Shown here: positions 36,406 through 45,211 of the stretch, piece by piece
How positions within the stretch are numbered: the stretch's first letter is position 1
How the letters are laid out: every line of letters begins with the position of its first letter
Assembly: GCF_900184815.1 (NCBI RefSeq)
Contig: NZ_FXXQ01000009.1
Coordinates: 124,001-188,000, forward strand
From: Boseongicola aestuarii
GTDB taxonomy: Bacteria > Pseudomonadota > Alphaproteobacteria > Rhodobacterales > Rhodobacteraceae
DNA length: 64,000 nucleotides
Reading direction: 5' to 3'
Notes under the pieces: generated by a model
Databases searched by the model: none
Seen by the model: only the letters and a program-made list of their open reading frames with translations
Told to the model about the DNA's origin: nothing
Translations under genes and position numbers: made by a program

Positions 36406-37200
36406 ATGAGCATTCCTGTTTGGAGTGCGTTTTGGGGCAAACGCCCTGGTCGGGGAGTCGCATCTTTGCCTAATATCAATGAGTTGATAGGCGGCCTTGA
36501 TTTTCTCGACGGAGTGGGAACGGCCGGGGTGCTTGCCTATGTCGGCGCGTATCTTGCGTTGCAACTTGGCGTGGTTAAAGGCGACGTTTACATCTTTCCA
36601 TCGGTCAATCTTGCGGCTTCCCTCGCTGTTCTTTTCAGTCTTACGGGCGACTTCAACCCTTTTTCGGTCACGATCGAGATTTGCTGGTCAGTGATAAGCG
36701 TGATCGGAATAACGCGGATATATATCATCCATCGCTTCGTAAGATTGACCGAAGAGGAAGCCGAGGTCGCCCGCCGTATTGTTCCGTCCCTGAAAAAGGA
36801 TAGTGCCAGGAGGTTGCTGAAGCTTGGGCGTTTTACGGATGCTGACGAAGGAACCATCCTTACTGAGCAGGGAAAGTCCGTTGTCGATGTGGCGATGATC
36901 ATGGGCGGCCTTTGCCACATTGAAAGGAATGGCAAGCATATTGCCTCGATTTCAGTCGGGGCTTTGGTCGGTGAATTGACACTTGCCACTGGCGCGCCTT
37001 CCACGGCAACCGTTCGGTGTGTGGTCCCGTCACGATTGTTTCTGATAAGTCGTAATGTGCTTTGGGGATTCTTGCAGCGCAATCCCGAAGCCATGGCGGA
37101 TATGGAGCGATCAATTGCGGGAGACTTGCGGTTGAAGCTGACAGATACATCAACGCGGCTATCGAGTGCATTGGGAGACGGAAGTACTTTGTCGAATTGA
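36406..37200 (+). CDS. Membrane protein with cyclic-nucleotide-binding domain
   Basis: A 264-aa protein with hydrophobic segments near residues 40-55, 64-82 and 90-108 (TIEICWSVISVIGITRIYII). A C-terminal cNMP-binding beta-roll follows (GRFTDADEGTILTEQGKSVV, VAMIMGGLCHIERNGKHIAS, then GALVGELTLATGAPSTATVR). The GELTLATGAPSTATV motif matches the phosphate-binding cassette, but the usual Arg after Gly-Glu is replaced (Ala-Pro-Ser-Thr), so nucleotide binding is uncertain. The layout resembles Popeye-domain-like proteins. It lies between fabA and fabB on the same strand, with lower GC than its neighbours and no strong ribosome-binding site. Confidence 0.75.
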   Translation: MSIPVWSAFWGKRPGRGVASLPNINELIGGLDFLDGVGTAGVLAYVGAYLALQLGVVKGDVYIFPSVNLAASLAVLFSLTGDFNPFSVTIEICWSVISVIGITRIYIIHRFVRLTEEEAEVARRIVPSLKKDSARRLLKLGRFTDADEGTILTEQGKSVVDVAMIMGGLCHIERNGKHIASISVGALVGELTLATGAPSTATVRCVVPSRLFLISRNVLWGFLQRNPEAMADMERSIAGDLRLKLTDTSTRLSSALGDGSTLSN

Positions 37201-37474
37201 GCGTCCGGAAATGAGGCCGGTTCAGTCCGGCTGTCATGGGATCGAGACAGAATTGAAAGGCTCTTTGTTCGACTCGGCTGTCGAAGGGGGCGAAGCGAAG
37301 GTATTTGCTGTTCGCCACCTAAGGTTACTGAAGACTGCATTCTGCAAAAACTGGCTAATTCGGGCTTGAAGCAGGCCTTCACCGATTTTTGGTCTCGTGC
37401 CCCCTTCTCCTATCTGCTTGCCCCTTCACGCTCGCCTGTCCTAGATAGGCAGGAGCCTTGAAGCAGGAGAGAAC

Positions 37475-38695
37475 ATGCGTCGCGTCGTTATTACCGGGAT
37501 CGGAATCGTCTCACCCATTGGAAATTCGGCCTCGGAGGTCGAGGCGAGTCTGCGCGCCGGCAAGTCGGGTGTGGTTGCCGCGCCGGAATATGCCGAGCAT
37601 GGGTTTCGCAGTCAGATTCACGGCAAGCCGCAGATCGAATTGGCCGATCATATCGACAAGCGTCAGTTGCGCTTTATGGGGCCGACGGCGGCTTATGCCT
37701 ATCTGTCGATGGAGCAGGCGATTGCGGATTCCGGGCTGAAAGAGGCGGAGGTTTCGAACGAGCGTGCCGGTCTGGTCGCCGGATCGGGTGGCCCGTCGAC
37801 CTCGAACTTTTTCACGGCGTTCGATTGCGTGATCAATAAGGGTGCGCCCAAGCGCATGGGGCCGTTCATGGTGACGCGCTGTATGTCGTCGACCGTGTCG
37901 GCATGCCTTGCGACGCCGTTCAAGATCAAGGGCGTGAACTATTCCATTACGTCGGCCTGTTCGACGTCGGCGCATTGCATCGGCAATGGTGCCGAACTGA
38001 TCCAGATGGGTAAGCAGGATGTCGTTTTTGCCGGTGGCGGTGAGGAACTGGACTGGACGCTGTCCTGCCTGTTCGACGCGATGGGCGCTATGTCATCAAA
38101 GTATAACGACACGCCGGAGAAAGCCGCGCGGGCGTTCGATGCGACACGCGATGGCTTCGTCATTGGCGGCGGTGGCGGCATGGTTGTTTTGGAAGAACTG
38201 GAACATGCCAAGGCGCGCGGTGCCAAGATTTACGCGGAAGTGACGGGCTATGGGGCGACGTCCGATGGTTACGACATGGTCGCGCCGTCCGGCGAGGGCG
38301 GCGAGCGGTCGATGCGTCAGGCGATCTCGACGATCGGGGATCGCAAGGTCGATTACATTAATGCGCACGGGACGTCGACGCCGGTCGGTGACATCACCGA
38401 GGTCGAAGCGGTACGCCGCGTGTTCGGCGACGATCACGCGCCGATTTCCTCGACTAAGTCGATGACCGGGCATTCGCTGGGCGCGACGGGCGTGCACGAG
38501 GCGATCTATTCGCTGATCATGATGCAGGGCGGGTTTATCGCGCCGTCGATCAATGTGACCGAGCTGGACCCCGCGCTGCGCCCTGAAGAGATCGTGACCG
38601 AGACGCGGGATGCGGATCTCGATACGGTGTTGTCAAACAGCTTTGGATTTGGCGGCACGAATGCGACACTTGCGATGAGCAAATACCACGGGTGA
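37475..38695 (+). CDS. fabB: 3-oxoacyl-ACP synthase I
   Basis: A 406-aa condensing enzyme that elongates acyl-ACP, including the unsaturated intermediates made by FabA. The Cys-His-His catalytic set is seen: ACSTSAHC near residue 162, the first His in [12 protein letters not shown] near residue 297, and the second in [15 protein letters not shown] near 333. The ATG follows AGGAGAG. It belongs with fabA upstream and fabI 4 bp downstream. Confidence 0.96.
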   Translation: MRRVVITGIGIVSPIGNSASEVEASLRAGKSGVVAAPEYAEHGFRSQIHGKPQIELADHIDKRQLRFMGPTAAYAYLSMEQAIADSGLKEAEVSNERAGLVAGSGGPSTSNFFTAFDCVINKGAPKRMGPFMVTRCMSSTVSACLATPFKIKGVNYSITSACSTSAHCIGNGAELIQMGKQDVVFAGGGEELDWTLSCLFDAMGAMSSKYNDTPEKAARAFDATRDGFVIGGGGGMVVLEELEHAKARGAKIYAEVTGYGATSDGYDMVAPSGEGGERSMRQAISTIGDRKVDYINAHGTSTPVGDITEVEAVRRVFGDDHAPISSTKSMTGHSLGATGVHEAIYSLIMMQGGFIAPSINVTELDPALRPEEIVTETRDADLDTVLSNSFGFGGTNATLAMSKYHG

Positions 38696-38699
38696 TAGA

Positions 38700-39488
38700 A
38701 TGCCGGGATTGATGACAGGAAAACGCGGGCTGGTCATGGGCGTCGCGAACGAGCGTTCGATCGCTTGGGGGATTGCGAAGGCTTTGGCGGAAGAAGGCGC
38801 CGAGCTGGCGTTTTCATATCAGGGCGAGGCGTTCGGCAAGCGCCTTCAGCCTTTGGCCGAGAGCGTCGGGTCGGACATTCTGGTGGATGTGGATGTGACG
38901 GATGACGCGTCGATGGACGCGGCGTTCAAGGTTCTGTCGGAGCGTTGGGGGTCATTGGACTTTCTGGTGCATTCGATTGCCTATTCGGACAAGAACGAGT
39001 TGACGGGGCGTTTCATCGACACCAGTCGCGCGAACTTCAGGAACTCGCTGGATATTTCTTGCTATTCGTTTGTCGACGTGGCGCGCAGGGCGCGGCCGTT
39101 GATGACAAATGGCGGGTCGATGATGACGCTGACGTATATGGGGTCGATCCGGGTACAGCCGAATTACAACGTCATGGGGGTTGCGAAGGCGGCTTTGGAA
39201 TCGGCGGTGCGGTATCTGGCGAACGATCTGGGGCCCGAGGGTATTCGTGTGAATGCGATCTCACCGGGGCCAATGAAGACGCTAGCGGGGGCGGCGATTG
39301 GCGGTGCGCGCAAGACCTACAAGACCACGGAAATGAACGCGCCTTTGAGGTCCAACGCGACTCTGGAAGCGGTCGGTGGCACAGCGGTGTATTTGGCGTC
39401 AGATCATGGAGCGTTTACCACTGGCGAGATTATCCGCGTCGATGGCGGGTATCACATTCTTGGTATGATGCAGGCAGAGAATCTCTGA
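38700..39488 (+). CDS. fabI: Enoyl-ACP reductase (NADH)
   Basis: A 262-aa short-chain dehydrogenase that completes each fatty-acid elongation cycle. The NAD-binding segment is GLVMGVANERSIAWGIAKAL, and the catalytic Tyr-x6-Lys is in NYNVMGVAKAALESAV near residues 157-164. The FabI-specific GPMKTLAGAAIGG follows. As in triclosan-sensitive FabI, the binding-site Gly of GVANERSI is kept. It starts 4 bp after the fabB stop and is surely co-transcribed. Confidence 0.96.
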   Translation: MPGLMTGKRGLVMGVANERSIAWGIAKALAEEGAELAFSYQGEAFGKRLQPLAESVGSDILVDVDVTDDASMDAAFKVLSERWGSLDFLVHSIAYSDKNELTGRFIDTSRANFRNSLDISCYSFVDVARRARPLMTNGGSMMTLTYMGSIRVQPNYNVMGVAKAALESAVRYLANDLGPEGIRVNAISPGPMKTLAGAAIGGARKTYKTTEMNAPLRSNATLEAVGGTAVYLASDHGAFTTGEIIRVDGGYHILGMMQAENL

Positions 39489-39518
39489 AGGGGACCTGAA
39501 CCAACCGGCAGAGAATTG

Positions 39519-39541
39519 GATATTTAAGCCAAAAAGAAAGA
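39519..39541 (-). repeat. Stop-codon-adjacent repeat, diverged copy E
   Basis: On the minus strand this reads CTTTTTGGCTTAAATATCC, a diverged copy of the core found after argD, moeA and rimO. It lies 31 bp after the fabI stop but on the opposite strand. At 39655-39720 a second related stretch on the plus strand (AAAAATCCTGGGGGCGAGG) looks like a decayed G-rich tail. Confidence 0.5.
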
Positions 39542-39561
39542 CAATTTGAATAAAATTGTCG
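39541..39561. terminator. AT-rich hairpin downstream of fabI
   Basis: A perfect 8-bp stem GACAATTT / AAATTGTC with a GAATA loop. It is 53 bp after the fabI stop. No T-run follows, so it may be a weak or processing stem. Confidence 0.45.
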
Positions 39562-39744
39562 GCGCCGTGATGAGCGGTGGACGCTTGTCCAGCAGTCGCG
39601 CGCCGCCGTGTTGCGCACTTGAAAAGGCAATCCTTTCCCATCGTCAGTCCTTTGGGTCAGAAAAATCCTGGGGGCGAGGAGCCTTCGGCGACGAGCAGGG
39701 CGGAGCCCCGCCACCGCGACATCGGAGGTGGCGCAATAAAAGAG

Positions 39745-40695
39745 TCAGTTGCGCGGCGCAGCGGCCCGGGTGAGGCGGTCGTTTATCGCACGCCCAAGGC
39801 CTGTGTTCGGAACTGGGGCGACGCAAATGGCGCGCCCTGTGGCATCCGCAATGTGAAGGGCTTCGAACAGATGCGCGGCGGCTTCCTGAAGGTCCCCGTT
39901 TCGCGACAGCGAAATGTCACCGTCGATGGGCCCGAAGCCGATATGGAATTCCTCAGCTTCAGGCTTGGTTGCATTCAGCCGAACCCGGCTTTTCGGTGCG
40001 TAGTGCGAAGCGAGTTGTCCCGGGGCTGTTGGCATGCCTTTTTCCGTGTGCGTTCGCAGTTTGGTTCCAAGGCATGCCTCGATGGCTTCGGCAGGAATAC
40101 CGCCTGCGCGCAGCAGGACAGGGCCTTCGTCAAACCCCACGATGGTGCTTTCAAGACCGACCGGGCAGGGGCCTGCGTCGATTACGGCGTCGATCCGACC
40201 GGAAAGTCCGTTCAGGACATGTGCAGCGGTGGTGGGAGAAATCTTGCCGGAGGGGTTCGCCGACGGTGCGGCGATGGGTGTTTTGGCGGCCTGCAGAAGC
40301 GCGGTCGCGATGGGGCTTGATGGCACGCGCAGGGCGAGATGCGCGCCGCCTGCCGTGACCAACTTCGAGACCCGTGTATTTGGCTTCAGTGGCAGGACCA
40401 GCGTGAGTGCGCCCGGCCAGAAGGTGGCGGCAAGCCGGAGTGCATCCTCATTGAAGTCGCAGAGTGTTTCGGCGGCCCGAAGGTCGGCGACATGCGCGAT
40501 CAGCGGGTTGAAGCTTGGCCGGCCTTTGGCAGCGAAGATACCTGCGACGGCAAGGTCGTTCGTTGCGTCTGCTCCAAGGCCGTAGACGGTTTCGGTGGGG
40601 AACGCGACCAGTTCGCCGTCGGCAAGTCTTTGACCCGCCTCGGCAATCTCGGCCTGGCTTGTGCCAAGGATGCGTGTTTCGACCGTTTCGTTCAT
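39745..40695 (-). CDS. tsaC: L-threonylcarbamoyladenylate synthase (Sua5 type)
   Basis: A 316-aa enzyme making threonylcarbamoyl-AMP for the t6A37 modification of tRNAs that read ANN codons. The YrdC domain has FPTETVYGLGADATN near residue 32, IFAAKGRPSFNPLIAHVADL and LRVPSSPIATALL. The C-terminal Sua5 domain (from about residue 220) begins APGQLASHYAPKSRV. Length matches the Sua5 form rather than the short TsaC, so the alternative name is Sua5/YwlC. It is convergent with fabI and divergent from the acyl-CoA dehydrogenase gene. Confidence 0.94.
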   Translation of the reverse strand: MNETVETRILGTSQAEIAEAGQRLADGELVAFPTETVYGLGADATNDLAVAGIFAAKGRPSFNPLIAHVADLRAAETLCDFNEDALRLAATFWPGALTLVLPLKPNTRVSKLVTAGGAHLALRVPSSPIATALLQAAKTPIAAPSANPSGKISPTTAAHVLNGLSGRIDAVIDAGPCPVGLESTIVGFDEGPVLLRAGGIPAEAIEACLGTKLRTHTEKGMPTAPGQLASHYAPKSRVRLNATKPEAEEFHIGFGPIDGDISLSRNGDLQEAAAHLFEALHIADATGRAICVAPVPNTGLGRAINDRLTRAAAPRN

Positions 40696-40820
40696 TTGCC
40701 GCTTTCGTGACGCTGCGTTCAGGTTGTGGGGCTGCTGTGCTTGCGCGCAATGTGCGGGCAGCCTCGGGGGTGGGCTTAGCGCCGCCGGGGGAAATTGCCA
40801 AGCTGACAGATGAGGTCGGG

Positions 40821-42527
40821 ATGTCCTTTCGTTCGCCAGTTTCAGATGTTGAGTTCGTGCTTTCGGCGGTTGTCGGGTATAATCAACTTGCTGAAACCAA
40901 ACGTTTTGAAGATGCAGGCGCCGAGACCGTTTCTGCGGTTCTTGGGGAAGCGGGTCGTCTTTGCGACGAGGTTGTCGCGCCTTTGAACAGGGCCTCGGAT
41001 TTGCAGGGTGCGCGTCTGGAAGACGGTGTTGTGCGTGTCACGCCCGGTTTTGATGCGGCATATGCGGCGTTTTGTGACGGTGGCTGGGTTGGTCTGGCTG
41101 CGTCGCCGGAACGTGGCGGCATGGGGTTGCCGGAGACGGTTCAGTTTGCGGTGAATGAGTTTCTGTCGGGCGCGTGTCTGTCATTTCAGTTGCTCCCGTT
41201 GCTGTCGCAGGGGCAGATCGAAGCTTTGGAAGCCCACGCCTCGGAAGAGATCAAGGCGCTGTACATGCCCAAGCTGTTGACCGGCAAATGGTCGGGCACG
41301 ATGAACCTGACCGAACCGCAGGCGGGGAGTGACGTCGGCGCGTTGCGCACCAAGGCCGAGCTGAATGGGGACGGCAGTTTTGCGATCAGCGGGCAGAAGA
41401 TTTTCATCTCGTGGGGTGACCATGATCTTTCGGAAAACATCTGTCATCTGGTTCTGGCGCGACTGCCGGATGCGGCTGCGGGAACGCGGGGGATCAGTCT
41501 GTTCATGGTTCCGAAGTATCTTCCCAATCCGGATGGCACGCTAGGAACTGCCAATGCGCTGAACGTGGTCAGTCTTGAGCACAAGATGGGTCTGCACGGA
41601 TCGCCAACGGCAGTCATGAATTATGACGGCGCGACGGGCTGGCTTGTCGGTCCCGAGAACGGTGGGATGGCGGCGATGTTCACGATGATGAACGCGGCTC
41701 GGCTTGCCGTCGGTTTTCAGGGGGTCGGAGTGGCCGAGGCGGCGTATCAGAAGGCGGCGGCTTTTGCCTCGGAGCGCAAGCAGGGGGCTGTCGGCGGCAC
41801 GGGGGCGATTATCGAGTTCGCCGATGTGCGTCGGATGTTGATGGGCATGAAGGCCGACGTCTTTGCGGCGCGGGCGATTTGCTATGCCTGCGCGGTGGCT
41901 TTGGACATGGAGAAGGCCACAGGCGACGAGGCCTGGATGGCGCGGGCGGCGTTTCTGACGCCGATTGCCAAAGCCTTTGGTTCGGATGTGGGGGTTGAGG
42001 TCTCGGGAACGGGGCTGCAGATTCACGGTGGCATGGGGTTTGTCGAGGAAACCGGCGCAGCGCAGTTTGTGCGCGACGCGCGGATCACGCCGATTTATGA
42101 AGGTACCAACGGTATTCAGGCGATGGATCTGGTGGGGCGTAAATTGTCCGACGGCGGCGAGGCGGCGTTCAGGCTTCTGGACGAGGTCGAAGCGAATGCC
42201 GAGGCTGCGCGCGCGGTCCTGCCCGAGCTTGGTGAGCCGGTCTGGAGTGCGGCGGAGACGCTGCGCGAGACATCCGAGTGGTTGGTCGCGCAGGATCAGG
42301 GCGCGCGTAATGCAGTGGCGGTTCCGTTCCTGCGCGCTTTTGCGCGGGTCCTGGGCGCGGATGCGCATTTGAAGGCGGCTTTGGCGGAAGATGGAAAAGG
42401 GCCGCGGGCGGGTTTGGCCCGGTTCTATATCGACCGGTTGTTGCCTGAACATGACGCGCTCTGCGCACAGGTGCGGGTCGGGGATAAAGGGCTTTACGAC
42501 CTGAGCGTGGATGACCTACTTGCCTGA
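40821..42527 (+). CDS. Acyl-CoA dehydrogenase (long form), second paralog
   Basis: A 568-aa flavoprotein of the same long family as the gene at 23663. Seen: MNLTEPQAGSDVGALRTKAE, KIFISWGDHD, the catalytic-Glu segment [20 protein letters not shown] near residue 433, and a C-terminal extension. FSISGQK-type flavin contacts are kept. It starts at the ATG 40821 (MSFRSPVSDVEF), as the upstream open frame runs antisense to tsaC. It ends in TGATG shared with the MBL hydrolase gene, so the two are translated together. The substrate is unknown; it may be fatty acyl-CoA or methylmercaptopropionyl-CoA. Confidence 0.88.
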   Translation: MSFRSPVSDVEFVLSAVVGYNQLAETKRFEDAGAETVSAVLGEAGRLCDEVVAPLNRASDLQGARLEDGVVRVTPGFDAAYAAFCDGGWVGLAASPERGGMGLPETVQFAVNEFLSGACLSFQLLPLLSQGQIEALEAHASEEIKALYMPKLLTGKWSGTMNLTEPQAGSDVGALRTKAELNGDGSFAISGQKIFISWGDHDLSENICHLVLARLPDAAAGTRGISLFMVPKYLPNPDGTLGTANALNVVSLEHKMGLHGSPTAVMNYDGATGWLVGPENGGMAAMFTMMNAARLAVGFQGVGVAEAAYQKAAAFASERKQGAVGGTGAIIEFADVRRMLMGMKADVFAARAICYACAVALDMEKATGDEAWMARAAFLTPIAKAFGSDVGVEVSGTGLQIHGGMGFVEETGAAQFVRDARITPIYEGTNGIQAMDLVGRKLSDGGEAAFRLLDEVEANAEAARAVLPELGEPVWSAAETLRETSEWLVAQDQGARNAVAVPFLRAFARVLGADAHLKAALAEDGKGPRAGLARFYIDRLLPEHDALCAQVRVGDKGLYDLSVDDLLA

Positions 42528-43576
42528 TGGCAAAACTGACCCGAAAACTACGTTATCCGTTCGAGACACCGCCTCCTGAAGGTGAAGTCACTGAGGTGGT
42601 TGATGGAATCCTCTGGGCGCGCTTGCCGCTGCCGATGGCTCTGGATCATGTGAACGTCTATATTCTGGATGGCGATGATGGCTGGACCATCGTCGATACC
42701 GGCTTCAATTCGCGGCGTACGCGGGCGATCTGGCAAAAGTTGCTGGAGGGGCCATTGGCAGGCAAACCCGTCGCGCGGGTTTTGGTGACGCATCATCATC
42801 CCGATCATGTCGGGCTTGCGGGCTGGTTCGTCACCGAGCATGGGGCCGAGTTGCTGATGTCGCGCACGGCGTGGCTGATGGCGCGGATGCTGACGCTGGA
42901 CGAGCAAGCGGTGCCGCCGCCAGAGACGATGGCGTTCTGGAAATCTGCGGGGATGTCGGCCGAGATACTGGCAAGCCGCGCCAATGAGCGACCTTTCAAC
43001 TTTGCGGATGCGGTCGCGCCGATACCGCTTGGGTACACGCGTGTCACAGGCGATAGCCGGTTGGTGCTAGGGGGGCGTGGATGGCTGGTCCTGGAGGGCA
43101 ACGGTCATGCGCCGGAGCATCTGACGCTTTGGTCCGAGGATTCGCAGGTCGTTCTGGCGGGGGATCAGATCATCCCGTCGATCTCGCCCAACATCGGGGT
43201 CTATGCGACGGAGCCGGAGGCCGATCCGTTGGCAGAGTGGCTGGAGTCATGCGAGCGGTTTCAGACCTTCGCGACCCCGGGGCAGTTGGTATTGCCTGGG
43301 CATAAGCTGCCATTCATCGGCACCGAGACGCGGCTGGATCAGTTGATTCAGAACCATCACGGGGCGTTGCAGCGGCTGGAAGCATTTCTGGTTGAGCCGC
43401 ACACAGCAGCGGAGTGTTTCCGCACTCTGTTCAAGCGCGACATACCGAGCGGCGAATACGGGCTGGCTCTGGTCGAGGCCATGGCACATTGCCTGCATCT
43501 TTGGCATGATGGTCGCGTGACACGCGAGATGCGCGAGGATGGCGTCTGGGCATGGCAGGTGCGGGGAGACGTGTGA
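42527..43576 (+). CDS. Metallo-beta-lactamase-fold hydrolase
   Basis: A 349-aa protein with the metal-binding THHHPDHVGLAGW motif near residues 88-98, DDGWTIVDTGFNSRRTRA before it, and the later ligands in GNGHAPEHLTLW and VLAGDQIIPS. This is the layout of MBL-fold thioesterase/glyoxalase II-like enzymes. Coupled by TGATG to an acyl-CoA dehydrogenase, it probably hydrolyses a CoA or glutathione thioester; that is inference. It is followed by the DUF6173 gene with another TGATG overlap. Confidence 0.88.
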   Translation: MAKLTRKLRYPFETPPPEGEVTEVVDGILWARLPLPMALDHVNVYILDGDDGWTIVDTGFNSRRTRAIWQKLLEGPLAGKPVARVLVTHHHPDHVGLAGWFVTEHGAELLMSRTAWLMARMLTLDEQAVPPPETMAFWKSAGMSAEILASRANERPFNFADAVAPIPLGYTRVTGDSRLVLGGRGWLVLEGNGHAPEHLTLWSEDSQVVLAGDQIIPSISPNIGVYATEPEADPLAEWLESCERFQTFATPGQLVLPGHKLPFIGTETRLDQLIQNHHGALQRLEAFLVEPHTAAECFRTLFKRDIPSGEYGLALVEAMAHCLHLWHDGRVTREMREDGVWAWQVRGDV

Positions 43577-44037
43577 TGGATGAAAAGATCGAGACTACCG
43601 CAGAGCATGCCGAAGCCGCGGCAATGCGTTTGGCGCGCGCGGTGCATACCGGCGAGGGGCCGTGTCCCGGCCCGGAAGATGCGCCTCTGCCGGACGCGAT
43701 TGCCAAGAAGCCCGTCGCGCAGAAATCTGAGGCCGAATGGGCCTATGAGCGGCTGATCCTTTACATCAAGAATTTCGAAGAACAGCTCGACGGCGAACAA
43801 GAGGTCGCGATGGGCCTGACGGACACGGGTGCGGGGATTTTGCGGATCGAGGGTTTGGGGTATTTCGATCCCGATATTGTGACGTTTTACGGCACTGACG
43901 GTATGGGCGCGCGCATACAACTGGTGCAGCACGTAAGCCAGTTGAATGTCGTACTGCGCGCCAACCCAAAGCCGGATAATGCCACACCGGCGCGCCGCAT
44001 CGGTTTTGATCTGGTCAAAGCGCTGGACAACGGCTGA
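43576..44037 (+). CDS. DUF6173-like protein
   Basis: A 153-aa cytoplasmic protein. The second half fits DUF6173: WAYERLILYIKNFEEQLDGE, then ILRIEGLGYFDPDIVTFYG, IQLVQHVSQLNVVLRA and ARRIGFDL. The first half is a variable, Glu/Ala-rich helix. Function unknown. Its ATG overlaps the TGA of the MBL gene, so it is third in the acyl-CoA dehydrogenase operon. Confidence 0.8.
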   Translation: MDEKIETTAEHAEAAAMRLARAVHTGEGPCPGPEDAPLPDAIAKKPVAQKSEAEWAYERLILYIKNFEEQLDGEQEVAMGLTDTGAGILRIEGLGYFDPDIVTFYGTDGMGARIQLVQHVSQLNVVLRANPKPDNATPARRIGFDLVKALDNG

Positions 44038-44124
44038 GGTGCGGCCATAGGTCGTGCGGTTCGGTCGTGACACCGGCAAAAGATTGCGATAGCACCGTAT
44101 CAAACAGGAACCGGAGAGACCGCC

Positions 44125-44259
44125 ATGGCTGAACACAAGCACGGCAGCATGAACATCGAAGATCACGAGAAGACTTTCGCAGGCTTCATGAAGTGGTCAA
44201 AGAACGTCGTGATTTTTGCGATTGCCGTTCTGATTTTCCTCGCGATCTTCAATACTTGA
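44125..44259 (+). CDS. aa3-type cytochrome c oxidase subunit IV (small, bacterial)
   Basis: A 44-residue protein: a polar N-terminus MAEHKHGSMNIEDHEKTFAG, the motif FMKWSKNVVIFAIAVLIFLA and a short end. This matches the small subunit IV of alphaproteobacterial aa3-type oxidases, a single membrane helix of unclear role. A GGAGAGA ribosome-binding site stands before the ATG. The other oxidase subunits are not in the window. Confidence 0.85.
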   Translation: MAEHKHGSMNIEDHEKTFAGFMKWSKNVVIFAIAVLIFLAIFNT

Positions 44260-44278
44260 TCTGTCGGGCGTGAGGGCG

Positions 44279-44884
44279 ATGATCCTCCGCTGGCTGATTG
44301 TCTTAAGTTTGCCTTTGCTGCTGGCCGCCTGTGGTGGGCCGGCGGAACCCGTATGGGCGCCGGATTCGGTTGTGAAGCAGGCACGTTATGCCCACGCCGG
44401 GCCGCCGCGCGTGACGCTGTTCACGGTAATCAGCACGCGCAATGGCTCGGGTGGGCATTCGGGTTTGATGGTAAGCGGCGCAGAGCGGGTGATGTTTGAT
44501 CCCGCGGGCTCGTTCAAAGTGCCGTTTGTGCCCGAGCGCAACGATGTCTTGTTCGGCATGACTGATCGGGCTTTGGCGGCATATGTCGATTATCATGCGC
44601 GCCCCGCCTGGGAGGTCCGGGTTCAGGAACTGGATGTGTCGCCGTCGCAGGTGGCCGCCTTGTTGGCTGCGGTCAAGGCTTATGGCGCTGTTCCGAAGGC
44701 TCAGTGTTCATTGGCCATTTCGCGGATATTGTCGCGCGTGGAGGGGTTTGAAGGCGTCGGCGTCGGATATTTTCCGAATGCGCTGGCGGGAGATTTCGCG
44801 GCTTTGCAGGGCGTGCGTGAGAGTTTGGTAACGGACGCAACTGCCGACACAAGTCACAACGTGATTTTCGAGCCGCGGCCCTGA
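44279..44884 (+). CDS. Lipoprotein of unknown function, about 201 aa
   Basis: A lipoprotein signal LIVLSLPLLLAACGG gives an acylated Cys near residue 18. The mature part has a compact domain with the patterns VTLFTVISTRNGSGGHSGLM, DVLFGMTDRALAAYVDYHA and QCSLAISRIL near the end, which looks like a papain-like or permuted NlpC-type fold (Cys then His order is unclear). That is speculative. A GTG three codons earlier (44270) is an alternative start. Confidence 0.65.
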   Translation: MILRWLIVLSLPLLLAACGGPAEPVWAPDSVVKQARYAHAGPPRVTLFTVISTRNGSGGHSGLMVSGAERVMFDPAGSFKVPFVPERNDVLFGMTDRALAAYVDYHARPAWEVRVQELDVSPSQVAALLAAVKAYGAVPKAQCSLAISRILSRVEGFEGVGVGYFPNALAGDFAALQGVRESLVTDATADTSHNVIFEPRP

Positions 44885-44887
44885 GTT

Positions 44888-45211
44888 TCAAAGCAGCGCA
44901 TTCAGGGCGAAAAAGGTTGCGATGCCGGCCATGGCGCCGGGAAACAGGCCTTTGCGCCACCATCCGATAAGACTGGTCGCGACTGCCGCTGCAATCAGCG
45001 TCGGGTCCATTTGCCCATTCGCGTCGGTTGCCAGAACGAGCGGGGCCACAAGGCCCGGCAGCACCGCGACAGGCGTATAGCGCAGGTGCCGCAGTATCCA
45101 TTCCGGCAAGTCCCGTTTGCCAATGAGGCCAAGAAACGAAAAGCGGATCATGTAGGTGCAGATCCCCATGATCACGATGATTGCCCAGATTTGTGTTTCG
45201 GAATAACTCAT
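44888..45211 (-). CDS. azlD: AzlD-type small membrane protein
   Basis: A 107-aa protein with four hydrophobic segments (IWAIIVIMGICTYMIRFSFL first, then LRYTPVAVLPGLVAPLVLA). This is the small partner of AzlC in branched-chain amino acid export (YgaZH type). It overlaps azlC by 4 bp and must act with it. Confidence 0.88.
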   Translation of the reverse strand: MSYSETQIWAIIVIMGICTYMIRFSFLGLIGKRDLPEWILRHLRYTPVAVLPGLVAPLVLATDANGQMDPTLIAAAVATSLIGWWRKGLFPGAMAGIATFFALNALL

